Source of the DNA: Drechmeria coniospora
Lineage: Eukaryota > Ascomycota > Sordariomycetes > Hypocreales > Ophiocordycipitaceae
Reading direction: 5' to 3'
Assembly: GCF_001625195.1 (NCBI RefSeq)
Contig: NC_054389.1
Location: 9,792,520-9,856,519, forward strand
DNA length: 64,000 nucleotides
This document shows positions 23,296 to 36,495 of this stretch, one piece after another; the first letter of the stretch is position 1, and each line of letters opens with the position of its first letter. A model generated the notes under the pieces. It saw only the letters and a program-made list of their open reading frames with translations, had not been told where the DNA came from and searched no databases. A program made the translations under genes and the position numbers.

Positions 23296-23373
23296 TACTG
23301 TACTGTAGTTGGAGAGTCTCGCAAGTGTTACTTGTACTGTACTGTAGTTGGAGAGTCTCGCAAGTATTACTTG
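23296..23373. repeat. 39-bp direct repeat, two copies
   Basis: Two adjoining 39-bp units (23296-23334 and 23335-23373) start TACTGTACTGTAGTTGGAGA and differ at a single base (GTGTTAC versus GTATTAC). Confidence 0.93.
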
Positions 23374-25630
23374 CACTGTACAGTACGGAGCACTTGCACC
23401 GTGCACATTGAGATGAACATCTTCCTCGTGGAGTACTGCACATGCAAGTACAGTAATTACAGCACATGTGCAGCTACTACCATGCACGGAGTGCGTGCAA
23501 GTACATGTACTTGCAGTCGTAGGTACTGTACAGTATTATACTCCGTTCAGCTTTTGCGCTTGCAGCCACTTGCTTGTATTGCATGCAAGGACCAAGTGTT
23601 GTCTAGCCCTGCACTGCTCTTGCACGCATCGCGACGGATGCGCAGGCAGGGGTGTTCTGCCAGGGTTGGGGGTTCTTGCGTGGAAACGACTGGATGCGCG
23701 AGAACCCCGCCCTCGTGGGCGAATCATCCGCCGTCTGTCCGGCCAGAGCGCGTGGTAGTGGCAGGGTTCAGGTGGCCAACGGGCCGGGTGGAACGGCCGA
23801 CGACAACATGGGCAGAAGAAGCAAGGAAAAAAAGGCAGGGCCTTGGTGCGGGGACGGAATGATGACGGCTTGTGAGACACGTACGAGTTGCAGAGGTGGA
23901 ATGGCATAGTGGCTTGCCGCCCGCCCAAAGATTGGCCGCGCAGCAGGACGGCGAATGCCAGCGGCGAACCGCCATTCGTTCCCTCGCAGCCGTGCTCGTT
24001 CGTAGGGCCCGCGGGCGAGCTCGCCGGCCGCGGCGAGCCATGTTCCGTCGACGCCGGGGAGGCAACGGCTGATGCTCCAGATGCCGTTCCGAACCGTCCT
24101 AGTGCGGACTCTAGAACGTGCTCGCCTTCGGCACCTTGCGGCGCTTCATTTCGCGCCTGCATATCCTGCCTCGTCCTCCGTCCGACCGTCGGGGCACAGT
24201 CTCCGTCGGCCTTGGCTTGGCTGCCCCGTCACGTCGGGCGGACGAGCATGAGGGAAACGGTGGGAAGGGTTTCGTCGACTGAGACACGCCCGACACGGCT
24301 GGGGCACTGGCGTCTCGTCAGCGCGCCCCTATTGCCGCGAGTCCGTGCCCCGACGCGCAGCGATCAACCTGCACCCACCGTACGGAGTGCGGCATGGCTG
24401 CGGCCGCCATGCATCCGTCGCGCGTGTCACGAGGCGACGATGATGCGGGCCTCGAAGCGGCAAAGGTGATGCCAAAGCATCGGTTGGGCGGCGGCGACTT
24501 GCTTCGGCGCCGGCGTACCGTGGGAGGGGGATGGGCGTGAGGGAAGGCGAATGATAAGAAAAATACGCCGTAAAAATGCTGATGATAAAACCCCAGCAAT
24601 ATCCACGGAGCGTTATTGCGATCAGGTGGTGGCGTCCCGAACCCTCGTCAATAGCTGCTCTCCTCATGCATATTTTCGGCGTCGCTAGCCACCACTGAGT
24701 CGTGCGTGGCCCTGGTGAGACGAGACACATGAGCCGGACGCACGCTTCGGCGTGCGAGCAGACAGGAATTGCCGCGTGGCCCATTGGCCTGCCGTGGCCA
24801 TGGCTCGGAAGCCTGACGGCGTGCTTCCAAGGTGACGGAAACCCGTGGCAGGAAGCCGGCCGACGGTGCTCTCCCGCATCGACGGATGGACGGACCCTCT
24901 CTTGGCTCCTTTCCCCTTGCCTGTCGCCGTGACGATGGTGTCGCTGGCGTCGCGGGGCTCCAACGCGTGGCCGCGCATCTCTGGAGTCGGTGCGCGCGCT
25001 CGTCCAAGGCGCCGCGTGCAGGTAAGTAAGTACTTACCGTACGTGTCGTCGGTCTCGCAGCCGGAGCGGCACCCTGCTTGTCGGCTCGCTCGAGGGTGAA
25101 GAATCCGAGGGAGGCAGCAGAGGGAACCGAACGGGTGCGCCCCTCCTCCCCACGTCCATGACGATGGCTATTGATCGGACCAAAGTTTGTCCTCGTCGCC
25201 GTGGACGGCAAGTAAGTATTCCATGTACTGTACGGAGTGCCTGTGCTGTAGTACTGTAAGTACTTGGGCAGGAACACGTGCGCAGGAACACGTGCGGACC
25301 GAACTGGCCAGGAAGGGTGGCTGCCCAGCAGCTCCTAGGTCGAGGCCGACACCCCCCGAGCACCAACAGCCAACTCCATGCTCGTCGCCGGCTGCCAAAT
25401 TATTCTCGTCTTGCTCGCCATTTTACTCGTCGGCGAACGGCCGTCGGAGATGCCAGTCTCGGCGAGCAGACGAGTTGGGGAAAATGGAATCGGCAGCGAA
25501 ATGGAACTACTGCAAGTGCGTGCATTGCCGTGCTTATCCTCAACATGTGACACACCACCGCCACACACTGCCCACTCGGCCGACGATACCGTAGTCGACA
25601 AGCCAGACTGTCCACTGGGGAGGCTACACT

Positions 25631-25707
25631 GTGCACTGCGGAGAGGAGACTGTCCACTGCGGAGGGGAGACTGTCCACTGCGGAGGGGAGACTGTCCACT
25701 GCGGCGG
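25631..25707. repeat. 21-bp tandem repeat
   Basis: Three full units and one partial unit with core CCACTGCGGAGGGGAGACTG. The 21-base unit keeps frame (Cys-Pro-Leu-Arg-Arg-Gly-Asp on the + strand), but surrounding frames are not gene-like. Confidence 0.9.
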
Positions 25708-26849
25708 CGGTACGGGATACGAGGTGCCCATGCTTTCTCGCGTCAGCCTTGCTCGACGAAGGACTCGGTGCATGGCAAGTTGCATTCATCGAGATGACTG
25801 TTGCGTCGTCAAACGTCGGTTCGCGCTCGAGGGCCACCACATCTTCGGCAATTGCGTCGCTTGCATGATGATTGATATACCGCCGGCCACACGTACGAGC
25901 CGGGGTGGTATCGGCGCGCGCACGTTCGAGACGGCCTTGGAGAGCAATAACGACGGCAAATATGCTGTACGTACCGACACGCCATTCATGAACGGGGCAA
26001 TGTGCTCCGTCCCTACAGTACGTGGCTGTCGAGGGGGCGCCTTCACATGCCCGGCGGGCCGCGGGCGAGATTCGAAAAGAGAGGTTTTTATTCGCAATCG
26101 TCCGCACTTGCTGCGTCCGCACCACGACCTGCCAAGTCAGTCAGTGCGTGGTACTGTACGTGCAAAGGCGTGCATGTACGGAGTGCATAGTTATCTGTAC
26201 TCCAAACTCCCTTCTCCCTTCAGCGTTCGTGGGCCGCGCGGTACGGCACGGAGCCGACCAAGGTTCCGTCCTTTCCACGCCTCTGCCCTTTCCGCCAAAC
26301 CTCTCCAGGCGGGGTCCTCCCGAACTCTGGACTGGAAAATGTCGGAGCTAGGCCTGAGACCTGATTCATGCGTGCCACGCAGCGCGGGCCACCTTCGATT
26401 CTAGACCCGCACGAGTTCATGCGGGAGTTGCGAGCACCTGACAGCATGCTGAGCACACGGCGTAAGTATTATTACTTGCACAAGTAATGACCTGGTGTGT
26501 TGGCGTGAGGGAGGAAGTACTTGCTGTACTGGCGAGCGTACTGCAGAGTGCTTGGTGTGCAGCACAGCACAGTGCCACTGATGTTCTGTTCTCCTCACCA
26601 AATATGCAGGACCGGGAATATGGGATTGCCTTGCCGCATGCACGTGACCATGTAGTGGTTCATGTACAGTAAGTACTCTGTGTTCGTCCGCACGGAGTAT
26701 TATTATTACGTCTTGCGCGACTTCCACTCACGAGCTCGAAGTAGTTGTACTGTACTACTGTACGTGCAACGCAAGTGCGTAGTTGTACTGTACACCTACG
26801 GAGCAAGTACTGCACGTACGTCTACAACGTCCATGTGCGTGCATGCGCG

Positions 26850-26875
26850 AATGGCCAATGGCCAATGGCCAATGG
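26850..26875. repeat. 7-bp tandem repeat (ATGGCCA)
   Basis: Three full copies plus a partial copy of ATGGCCA within the gene-poor region. Confidence 0.85.
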
Positions 26876-29800
26876 ACCTGCACCAGCTGCACCGGGCCAA
26901 CGACGAAACAAGACTCTGCCTGTAGGGGAGATGCGTGCAGTGGCGGCTAGACATCCGTCTTGGAATCCCTGCTGTGCTGACGGGCAGCCACGACGGGCGC
27001 GGGAGCGCACCGGAGGCGCACCGGAGCGCCATGGTGCTGTGCGGCTGGATAGGAGGAGAAGCCACAAGAGGTGCAAGTTGAGGCTGGTCGTGCTGGTATG
27101 GCGGCATCGGATGCGCAGCCCGTCCCTTGGCCATCACTTTGCCGTCACATCCTCCCACACATACAAACCACGCACACGACGCACACTTGCATGCGTAGTT
27201 GGGTGTGCGGGGAGGGAAGGAAATGTACTTTCCTGCCATGTGCATCGAGCACTGCACATGCACACGCACGGCTGCCGAGGAATGGCTTCGCACGGGATTC
27301 CCCGTTGATGGCGAATCGCTGGTGACGGCTGGGAGCTTACTGGGGCGGAGGTTGTGCCGTCGATCAACACGACGACTCCCAACACCTACTGACGCACTCG
27401 CACCTTGTGGCATGCCGTACAGTACATGTGCCGCGCAGTGCCGTTCAGAGCGCATGTGCGGAGCGAGATTACTTGCATCTGCGCACCTACAAGCATCGCC
27501 AACCTTGCAGCTGGTTGCACCGTTGCGTGCTAGGCACAGCGAGGACCTGCTAGGTACTAGTTAGGTTAGTACCTAGTAGGTGCTGTGCGTGGCTGAACTG
27601 GTGCCGCATGCATATCTGGGCAGACTTAGTACGTACTCCCTCCGCACGACGCACAGTAATGACCGAGTCTGAAACCCAATCGCCAACCATGTTGGACTTG
27701 GCCAATGCGGCAATCCAGGTGATTCTCCCTTGATGATGGCTCGGGGGAGCGCGAAGCTGTGACAATGCGAGAGCGTCGGCGAGCACCCGTGCGGGCACCC
27801 AAGTACTCGTACGCATAGCAGATGCACTGCAGGGGGTTTCCAGATGGCCTGTGGAAAAAGAGGTAGGTACAGGCAATACTCCGCACCTACTAGTAGATGG
27901 TAGGTGTTGGCGCACGAATACAACGCGTTCTGTGCATGTATTGCGGTACGCCTGCTGAGACTATCAGCACTTGCAAGTACTTACAGCGCTCGCACCGTTT
28001 TGCGCAGGCCTTGGTGCGCGGCTGAGGGCTGACCAACCCCTCCCCCCTCCCCGCAGCGGCAGCGCCTGCTAGTCTCGCCGGGCCAGCCGTCAGGTTCGTG
28101 CCACTGAGCGAGCGTACAGTACTTACAGTACAATTGCATGCTGACCCACAGCCTCGCGAGACAGCAGAGCCGGTTTTGCTTTTTCCACCGCTCCATCGAG
28201 GCGCGAGGCAACGGCGTTGAAAACGGCTGCCGGTGCAGCCTTCGGGCGGTACGGAGCGCATGCACCCGCATACGTTGGCCCGTACTTGCAGCACTTGTAC
28301 TGTACGTGGCAGCATGCCCGGCGAGTGGATGGTGTGTATCTAATTACAGCGCTCCTGGTGTGCCTGCGAACCAGGAACCAGGGGAATCGATCAAAGTAAG
28401 CTCACAGCACTCCAGCTCCCGCGGAATGCCTTCCGCTGTCTCACGACGGGGACGTGGTGGAGTCGTGTCGCCCGCACCGCAGCTGGCTGGAATCTGTTGT
28501 CTCAAGGCCGAGGGTCCACAAACAGGGCACACGCAGCGCACGAAGAGGGCACGAACAGCTGGCCATCCATCGTCGCCCGTGCCTGGCCACGGCATGAGGT
28601 TGGCCGACGATCGCGGGGGTTCGCACTGATCGTCCAAGCCGTCGAGGCCATGCTCGCGAGCGGCAGAGGCAAACCTCGTCGTGCCGTCCTCGTCGCCGTC
28701 TCGGATTCCAGCGTCATGTGCAGTCCACGTGCCGGATGTCTCGCCTTGCCCAGTCGAGATCGAGGCACCTACGACGAATGGGCACGCACTCGCGCTGACG
28801 ACCTAGCAGGTTCTGATGCAAGCAAGTAATTAATCACCAGGACGAACCTAAGTAAGTACCTAGTACTTTAGCACCCAAAGACTGCCTACCTGTAGTAAGC
28901 AGGTATTTTTAGGTGCACGGACGAGTACGAGTAGGCGCACATGATGCCTCAGATGCCTCTATACTTACTGAGTAGTAGGCACTTGCTTGTGCGCTGCAGG
29001 TGCAGATAGGTGCACTGTAAGTAGGTGGGTGCACATGTACTGTAAGCAAGTTCAGTACTTACTGTGGCAGTCGATAGGTGCAAGCAAGCATGTACACGTA
29101 CAAGTACTGTACTTACTTACTTACAGTAAGTACATGTGTACTTGAGTAAGTAGTTGTACTGTCCACGTCCATACTTCAGAGTACGGAGTGATGCAGTGAT
29201 TATTACTACTGCCAACGTATTACAAGTTTGGCAAAAGTACTCCGTACTCCGTACGTGTGCATGCAGTTGTACTGTACTTACGTAGTGTAGTGTCCAGGCA
29301 CGGCAAGCGTCCACGCCTTGTCGTCGTTCACCTCCACTCTCTACCTTTCCTGCCACTTCAACGCTCGAAATCTCTGCTCGAAAGTCTTTGCATCAAAAAT
29401 AAATCATCTCTCGACCTCGTTCGGATGTCGGCTTGGACGACCAGCGAGCCAAGCTCCCGTGGGCCAGCCGCAGAATCCGTGCGCACGGCCAGGCCTCCTT
29501 CGCCTCGCCTCGCCCCGCCCCCGTTGTCGGTTGCCATTCATGCGCGGCTGGCTCATAACCTCGAACCCTCCCGCGCCGTCGTTGACAGCGGCCGCACCCA
29601 TCCCCCGTTCTCCCCGCTGCAGCAAAGGGGGGGCGGCGGGGGGGGCTCCTTTTCGCCTTCTCGACAAGGGGGACGATCCAAGGGAATCCTTCCGATGCCC
29701 ACGTTCAGACGGACGAGTACTTACCGTACAGTATGATTGCGGAGTACAGGTATCATCACCATGCTTGTTACGGAGCAAGTACTCGTGCCGAATACTCCAT

Positions 29801-32800
29801 ACTCTGTGCAGCAATAATAATGCTCCGTCCTTGCCAGGCACGAGCGCTCGGCACAAGCACAACTAATGGTGCCCGTAGGGAAGCATACCACGACCCCGTC
29901 CTGGCAGCGATTGCCATGCAAGGACGACCATTTCCATGTGCCGCAACGCCCGTCTCCGCCCTCCTACCGGTGTGCGGTACGTTCTCGACTCCTACGACGC
30001 AGGTGCACTGTAGCGTCGCTGCATCTGCGCAGTGGCGGATGAAAGAACATGCACCTGTAGGGGGAGAGGACTGTTCGGGCCCTCCTCCGCCATGCATCCA
30101 GGTAGGTGAACGGTACGAGTACGGAGCGCATGCTGAGCAAGTTGCATCCTTTGACCGGATGGGAACTCGAGCGCCCCTCGTCGTAGGAAAGTTGGTCGGC
30201 GAAGATGACCGCAGCCCATCCGGACCCATGTTCTCCACGTCCATGTAAGTAAGTCGGTGTAGTCGGGGATGCAACGGTCATGATGTTCCGTCTCCGAGTG
30301 TACATGTACTGTAGAGTACTCGTTTACGGAGCATCATCCGTCTACAATACTCCGTACTTTTGCAAGTAATACTTGGCATGCCCTGTTCCTCGCCGTTGCT
30401 CTACCCGACGGACCCAAACGTCGATGAATGGCTCCTATCCAAAGTAGCTGTACTGTGGAGTATCGTTGGTGGAAATGCTTGCATACGTCTGTCCGGCTAG
30501 TCTCGCATCATCCCCACGTGTGCGTTGAAGCAAGTGACGTTTGGCGAGCCAATTCATCTTGCCACCCCCACCGTACGCCTGCTGCGGTGTTGCATCCGTA
30601 CATGTGAGCAAGCACGTGTTCGCAAAGGCGCCGTCTTCCAATCCTGGAAAATTGCTGGACGTTGCAGCCGAGCTGGCTCGAAATGCGTCCAAACGCACAA
30701 GTCAAGGCTCTACGAGCAAGTGTCGCATGCGAGCATTCTCGGCGGCCTATTAGTGGGGGGGAGGGGCGGGTCACGTCATGGTGATTGAGAAGTTCTGCTT
30801 GGCAGTGCAGGTAGGCGACGATGCTTGCACGCGAGTTGCTGCGATTGCTCGTACTTGCTGCACACGGTGCAGGTACTTACTTACTTGGTCGCGTGGTGTG
30901 CTAGGCGTGCCATAGGTGCGGAGGGAAATGCAGGAGGACTTGGCTACGCTTGCAAGTGTCCTTGATAGCAAGGACGAAGAGACTATAGGGCAGCTATTAG
31001 TGCATACACGCCAAAGTGTGCATGCACTTACTTGAACAGACGATAGTGGTGCGAGCACTCGCATGCATGATACTTGCGTTGTATTATTATTGCATGCAAG
31101 TATTGCTTCCTGTACCCAAAGTAGATAGGAGCCCTCGTGCTGCAGTACCGTCATGCTCCGTCCATACTTACTTACGTGTGCTTCTTATGGGTGCTGCAAA
31201 AAAGTACTCGTAAGCACGCCTACGTCCCGATACGAGTACTTCTTCACCAACACACGAACGTATACTATACTGTACAGGCGTACTCCGTACAGCAAGTACT
31301 TGCACGCAAGTATGGAGCATGCACTATTATAGCATCGTATGTTTCACGTCCACTCACCACCGCCACCCAGTGCTACCGTACGAGGACATGAACACGTGCT
31401 TGCGGTAAAAATCGACTTCACATGGCCTCGCGGCACCCCGTTCATCATGTCAAGGCCTCGAGGGCACGAGAAAACAGAGTGCCTGCCAATTACCCTCGGC
31501 CGAAAGCCTTTTTTCTGCCTCGGCACATCCCTCCGCAAGTCGACTCTGTACAGTACTCGAGCAACATCCCGAGCATTGGGCTCGACCGAGGCCGCAAGTC
31601 GGGGCTGCCCTTTGTTGCCGCCTGACCCGGGCCTCTCATGGGACCCCGTTCTCTACCGAACGAGGCAGCCCGCCCAGCTTCGCTCGCCCGTGGTTGAACC
31701 GGCCCGTGAGGTCCAGCCAGACGGTCCCGTGAACCTGGCTGTAGGTACAGCAAGTACACGTGCCACTGTGCCGGTCCCGAGAGGATGCGCCTGCATGTAC
31801 TTGCTGTACTTGTGCGAAGGGACATGAAATCGATCGGACCTCCAAGCTTTCTCCGCGGCAATGAAAAAAAAATGACCAAACTTTGGCTTGGTCACGGACA
31901 ACCTCGGCAGTCCCGGGTCCCGGGTTGTCGGCTCCGTTGCAACCTCCGGCCAGCTGGCAAGGTGTTGACGGGCCTCGCACGATATAGCTGCATCGTGTTC
32001 TTATGAAGCCCCACGACAAGGAGGTATGAAATTGCTCTTGGTCGCACGCAATGGTCATTGGCAAAGACTCTGGAGGAGAATGGACGAGAAGGTCACATAC
32101 TTGATTGAAATTAAGAGTTGAATACAACCACAGCAGGCATGCTTGCAGGTAGGTGCACAGTATTACATGTGCAGTGCTTGCATGTGGGCGAATTGTCATA
32201 CCAAGTACGAGTATGGAGTAAGTAATACTGCAAGTACAGTACTGTAGTTGACAGCTGTGCTTACTGTACTTACATCTACGGAGTAATTACTTACAGCACA
32301 GTACAAGCGCATGCGCAAATGTTGCGCCGCTGGGGAAACACCCCCAAGTACACTGCAAGTGTTCGTGCTGTAAGTACGGAGTAACTAGTACTAGGTACTT
32401 ACTCCGTCGTCAGTAGGTACTTGTTGGTCCGAGGGCCTAGTGCGGCACAGCACCGTATGTGTACAGCACGCCCACGGCGCGCAGGTACAAGTGCCCAGTA
32501 CCTACATGCACTTGCAAGTACATGTAAGTGCTGTAGGCACAGGCGTGCTTGATTACAACTAGGCGCTGGAAAGACACCGCTTCAATCGATTCTGCTTGCC
32601 TGCAAGTACAGTACACGCAGGTGCCGGTACGGAGTACTTTGGGTGACATGGCAATAGTACAAGCACAGCCGTACGAGAACTTCAATTCTGTACTTACTTC
32701 CAAAGTGCATGTACAAGTACTTGCACGTGCAGATACTCGTACCGTCCTTTGCATATAGTACTCAAGTGCTCCGTTCTCCGTACAAGCAACAATACAGTAA

Positions 32801-33492
32801 TTAATACACGGTCTGATGCAACTGCCAAAGTAAGCAAGCACAGTGTACGGTGCAATATTTGCAGGTACTTACAAGCATGTACGAGAACCTAGGTGGGCGT
32901 CAATCTAGTTGCACGTACTGTACGCAAGTTATTACTTACTGTACAAAAGTACTTACTTACACCTACATGTACTTACTTTCAGTACAGCTAGGTAGGCATG
33001 TGCCTATCCGTATTAATGCTGGGGTATGTGCGTGTGTACATGTACACCTACCTACATGTACTCCGTGCTGTGAGTAAGTACTCCCAAGTGTACGGAGTAC
33101 AGCGCACAAGGACAGCGGTACACTTGGGTGCAAGTCCAAAAACGTGCACTAGTATATCGTATACGAGCATTCCAGTCATTTGTATCCGCATTTCCTCCGT
33201 ACTTGTACTGCACTTGTACCACTCAGTGGCATTGACGGTCAGTAGTACGAATGTACCGATGGTCATGTACTGTATGTAAGTACTTACTGTGCTCGTACAC
33301 AGTACATACAGTACAGTACATGTATTCCGCACCAACCGTGCTCCGTAATTACTTGTACTGTAAGTAAGTAGGTGTAAACGGAGTGTTAATAGTACAGTAC
33401 GTACAGTTAGTAGGTGTAGTATCGTACTAGCAAGTAATTAGGTGTAAGAAAGTACTTGTACTCGTACAATAAGATAAGTACTCGTACGGAGT

Positions 33493-33527
33493 AATAATAA
33501 TTGTACGGTACTCCGTACGGCGTAGTT
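33493..33527. repeat. Inverted TACGGAGTA pair with short loop
   Basis: GTACGGAGTA followed after about 15 bases by TACTCCGTAC could form a 10-bp stem. It illustrates the many head-to-head TACGGAGTA words in the region. Confidence 0.7.
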
Positions 33528-34611
33528 CGACGAACATTTTCATTGTGGGCCAGAGCTTTGCACTTGTTGCGTACAGATTACCTAATGTGGAATCTGATAT
33601 ATCATACAAAAGGTCCTAGAAGGAGCTCACGCTTATTATTACCGTGCTTCAGCTTTGCGTTAGACTTTGAGCCTTTACGAGAAAATTCTCGACACTGTTG
33701 CCTTTGTGCCACAAAAGAATTTTGTTCTTTATTAATAGTAATAATATTCCGTACTTGCTCGGTAAGGTACCTTGCATATACTTAATACTCCGTACATGAC
33801 AAGCGCCGTAGTATTAGTACTTGCAGTGAAAATTAATGTACTTGGCTTGCCTGTACTTGTACCCGCAAGGACGTTCCGTTCCCCATCTGCTGTACTCCGT
33901 ACTTACAGTAGGTAAGTGCTTACAGTACAGAGTACAATGTAATACTGTACTTGCAGTGCTTGCTTGTGCTGAACAAGTACTGTACTTGCTTAGTAGGCGG
34001 GCAGAAATTACACCTGCAAGTACGCGCGCATCGAGCGCGAGTACCGACTCCAGGGGCAAACATGTACTTGCAATACAACCTCTCGTGTGAGCCCTACTTC
34101 AGAAGAGAGCTTGATGATCTCTGGAGTTCGCCTCAATACAAGAAATGTACATGTTTGAATCTCGGGCGTTCATTCTCTGTCCAGGCGGACGCGGCCATTT
34201 CCAACAATGCTAGACTTGATATGGCTTCATATGCACGTACTTGTATCGAGATTCGTCTCTCGATGTCTCGTTGAAAAAAGTCATGTGCGCCCGAACCAGA
34301 ATCCATTGGAACCAAACCAAGGCTGATATCTATGCTGCCATCTACGAATGGGCCGGTGATATTGCCTTGAATATGAGCCATCCTTGACTAATGACGAGCT
34401 CGACTCGAGCTCAAGAAATTGGGTATGCTTCATGGAGGGCTGACGAGCGGACCGAGAGTGGCGATCCGGTCCGAGAGGTAATGTATAATCTGACCTGACG
34501 GCAGAGTTAATCTAGGCAAGGCGGACGAATCGCTTAAACGGTTGAAATCATTCCGATAAAATGTAATAAAAAACTCCCCTTGGATATTGCTCATTCTGGA
34601 CCACCTTGCCT

Positions 34612-34726
34612 ACTCTCCTCTCTCCTCGCCTCTCCTCTCCTCTCCTCTCTCCCCTCTCCCCTCTTCTCTCATCTCCCTTCTTCTCTCATCTCCCCTCTTC
34701 TCTCATCTCTCCCCTCCTTTCTCGGA
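34612..34726. repeat. Polypyrimidine tract with about 17-bp tandem units
   Basis: Over 110 bases almost only C and T on the + strand, with three units of CTTCTCTCATCTCCC type at 34665-34715. Mirror-like homopurine/homopyrimidine tracts can adopt triplex structures; none is shown here. Confidence 0.85.
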
Positions 34727-36000
34727 ATGGTGCTGCCCATTCCCCATCAGCCATTGACTGCTTGGAAAGGGGGCGAAAATCAAGGTTGGCGCCCATGTCG
34801 CTGAACGGCCGGCAATGGCAGGTGCACGTACTCCGATACCGAACCAAGGATGACCATCAACGGTAGACCCTGTGGCTTCCCGTAGCCGTGGAGCAGCGAC
34901 AAGGGTCGACGACAATTGATGCTGTGAGTGCTAGTGCTGAAACCTGTCGAGCACTCAGGTGGTTTTGCAACTGTCATTGGCTCAAGCTCCGACTTCAGTC
35001 CCCCTCCCCATGACTGTGTCTCTCCATGAGTGCTTGTACTTGCAGGTGTCTGATGCAGACGCCTGGCAGAGCAGCATCTGACTTTGCCTTCCGATGACGA
35101 GTACACGTACGGAGTGCTTCGTATGCCGTACATGCATGCAGTTGCAGATCCATGGACGGGGTACTCCGTTCCGGTGCGCAACTCTACGCATGCATGTGAG
35201 ACCAGTTCCGAGACACCGGTGTGACGACCTCCTCGACCGGAACCCGGGCCGGCCTCTTGTTTCAGGGATTGTTCGTACATGCACTCTACGAGTGCGGTAC
35301 GGATGCGGGCACAGAAATCAATCCCCATGATGAACAAACAACCATGTCTCGGCGTGACCAAACGCAGCTACAGTACACGTGTAGGTGTGTTCATGCAAGT
35401 GTATCATCATGATAGTACGCCTACACGTTACGCCTGGATCGGGGCCGTCATCATCAACACAAGAACGGTGGGCTACATCGAACCTGCACATAGGGGCATG
35501 TCCTGGTGGATGTACTTGCAGTGTGTGCATCATCAACCCTCTGTTCTTCTCGTGTCACGAAACCCCTGGCGACCTTCCCGGTCCGGCTGCGTTCCCTGCT
35601 GTGCTGCGCCCTGGACGGCCCGTGTAACGACGCTCCCCTCTTCCCAGGTAGACAGAAATACTTGCACTTGCAATATTCATGGAAGCACAAAAGCATGCAC
35701 TCCGTACTGTACTCTGGTTCGGACGTGCTGGACATGGATGGCGACTGCACCTCTGCATGACCACGGTGCGCGCCCCCCTGTCAACGACACCTGCGCTCAA
35801 CGTCAGATCGAGACCATGCCGCAGTATTACTGTGTGCTTTTCCTTTCCCTGCTGAGCCATCCGGGGACCCTGCCGGCTGAGAGGCTTCCCAGCATGTATT
35901 CACTTTTCTCGTCCACCATCCCGTCGGTCCACCATTTGCAGACGCGTCTCCTCATCCTGGTTGTGCCCTCTGCATCTCTCTTGTCGTCTCGGGGACCTGA

Positions 36001-36028
36001 GATCGGGGATCGGGATCGGGATCGGGGA
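36001..36028. repeat. GATCGG hexamer repeat
   Basis: About four to five copies of GATCGG(G) near the right end of the gene-poor region. Confidence 0.8.
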
Positions 36029-36495
36029 CCATCATCGTTCGGCTGATGGGATTTCCGCAAGGCAACACGCCTGCGCTTCGTTGCTGTTCCGAAGAATGGA
36101 TACGAGGTCGACCCATGGTAGTAGTGCCGCAGGCGTCCTGACTGTGCGTGCCGTGACATGCCCATCCATCAACCAGTCTGTACTGCGTACAGTGGAACAA
36201 TGTTGTCCAAAATCCAACGGGACGGAGGCGGCCACATGGTGGTGCGGGAGGTGTGCTGATTGATGGTGCTTTCGTGACAGACCCATCGATCAGTTCGTAC
36301 TGCCGAGCAATGTTATCTCATCTCCGTCACCACCAAAGGGACGCACACATGGGCCGTCCGGTGCGTATCGCTACATACATTCGACATTCGATACCTACTT
36401 TTCTACACACCGACTGTCCTATGAGATGTGCAAAAGTCAAAAGTCATCACACGCCGTTCGTGGTCCTGACTTTTTGGAGGTCACTTTCCAACTTC

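Larger units (their letters stand above)
17317..36495. other. About 19-kb gene-poor region saturated with GTAC-containing words
   Basis: No gene is supported on either strand. Open frames of 60-325 codons occur but overlap in several frames and translate to low-complexity Cys/Tyr/His/Val-rich or Ser/Pro/Arg-rich strings. From about 19350 to 34200 the DNA is dense with short words: TACGGAGTA and its complement TACTCCGTA, AAGTACTTG, GTACTTACTTAC, TGTACTGTAC. These are partly self-complementary because GTAC is palindromic. The 17.3-19.3, 23.6-25.0 and 34.4-36.4 kb parts are less repetitive and richer in G/C. No transposase, reverse transcriptase or terminal repeat was recognised, and the region is not visibly A/T-rich as fungal RIP-mutated repeats usually are. 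Confidence 0.7.

Noticed and set aside
25400..26125. 241-codon minus-strand frame with a repeated heptapeptide
   Set aside because: The regular part comes from the 21-bp repeat; the rest has no recognisable motif and competing frames are equally long.
34133..34381. 82-codon minus-strand frame with coding-like composition
   Set aside because: Starts plausibly but has no family, no partner exon and is interrupted by GTAC-type words.
35279..36046. 255-codon plus-strand frame
   Set aside because: Mixed low-complexity translation with several competing frames; no motif.
17317..36495. Centromere
   Set aside because: Fungal regional centromeres are usually A/T-rich with RIP-mutated transposon remains; neither is visible. 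Chromatin data would be needed.
17317..36495. Biosynthetic gene cluster or transposon island
   Set aside because: No synthase, transposase, reverse transcriptase or terminal repeats could be read on either strand.
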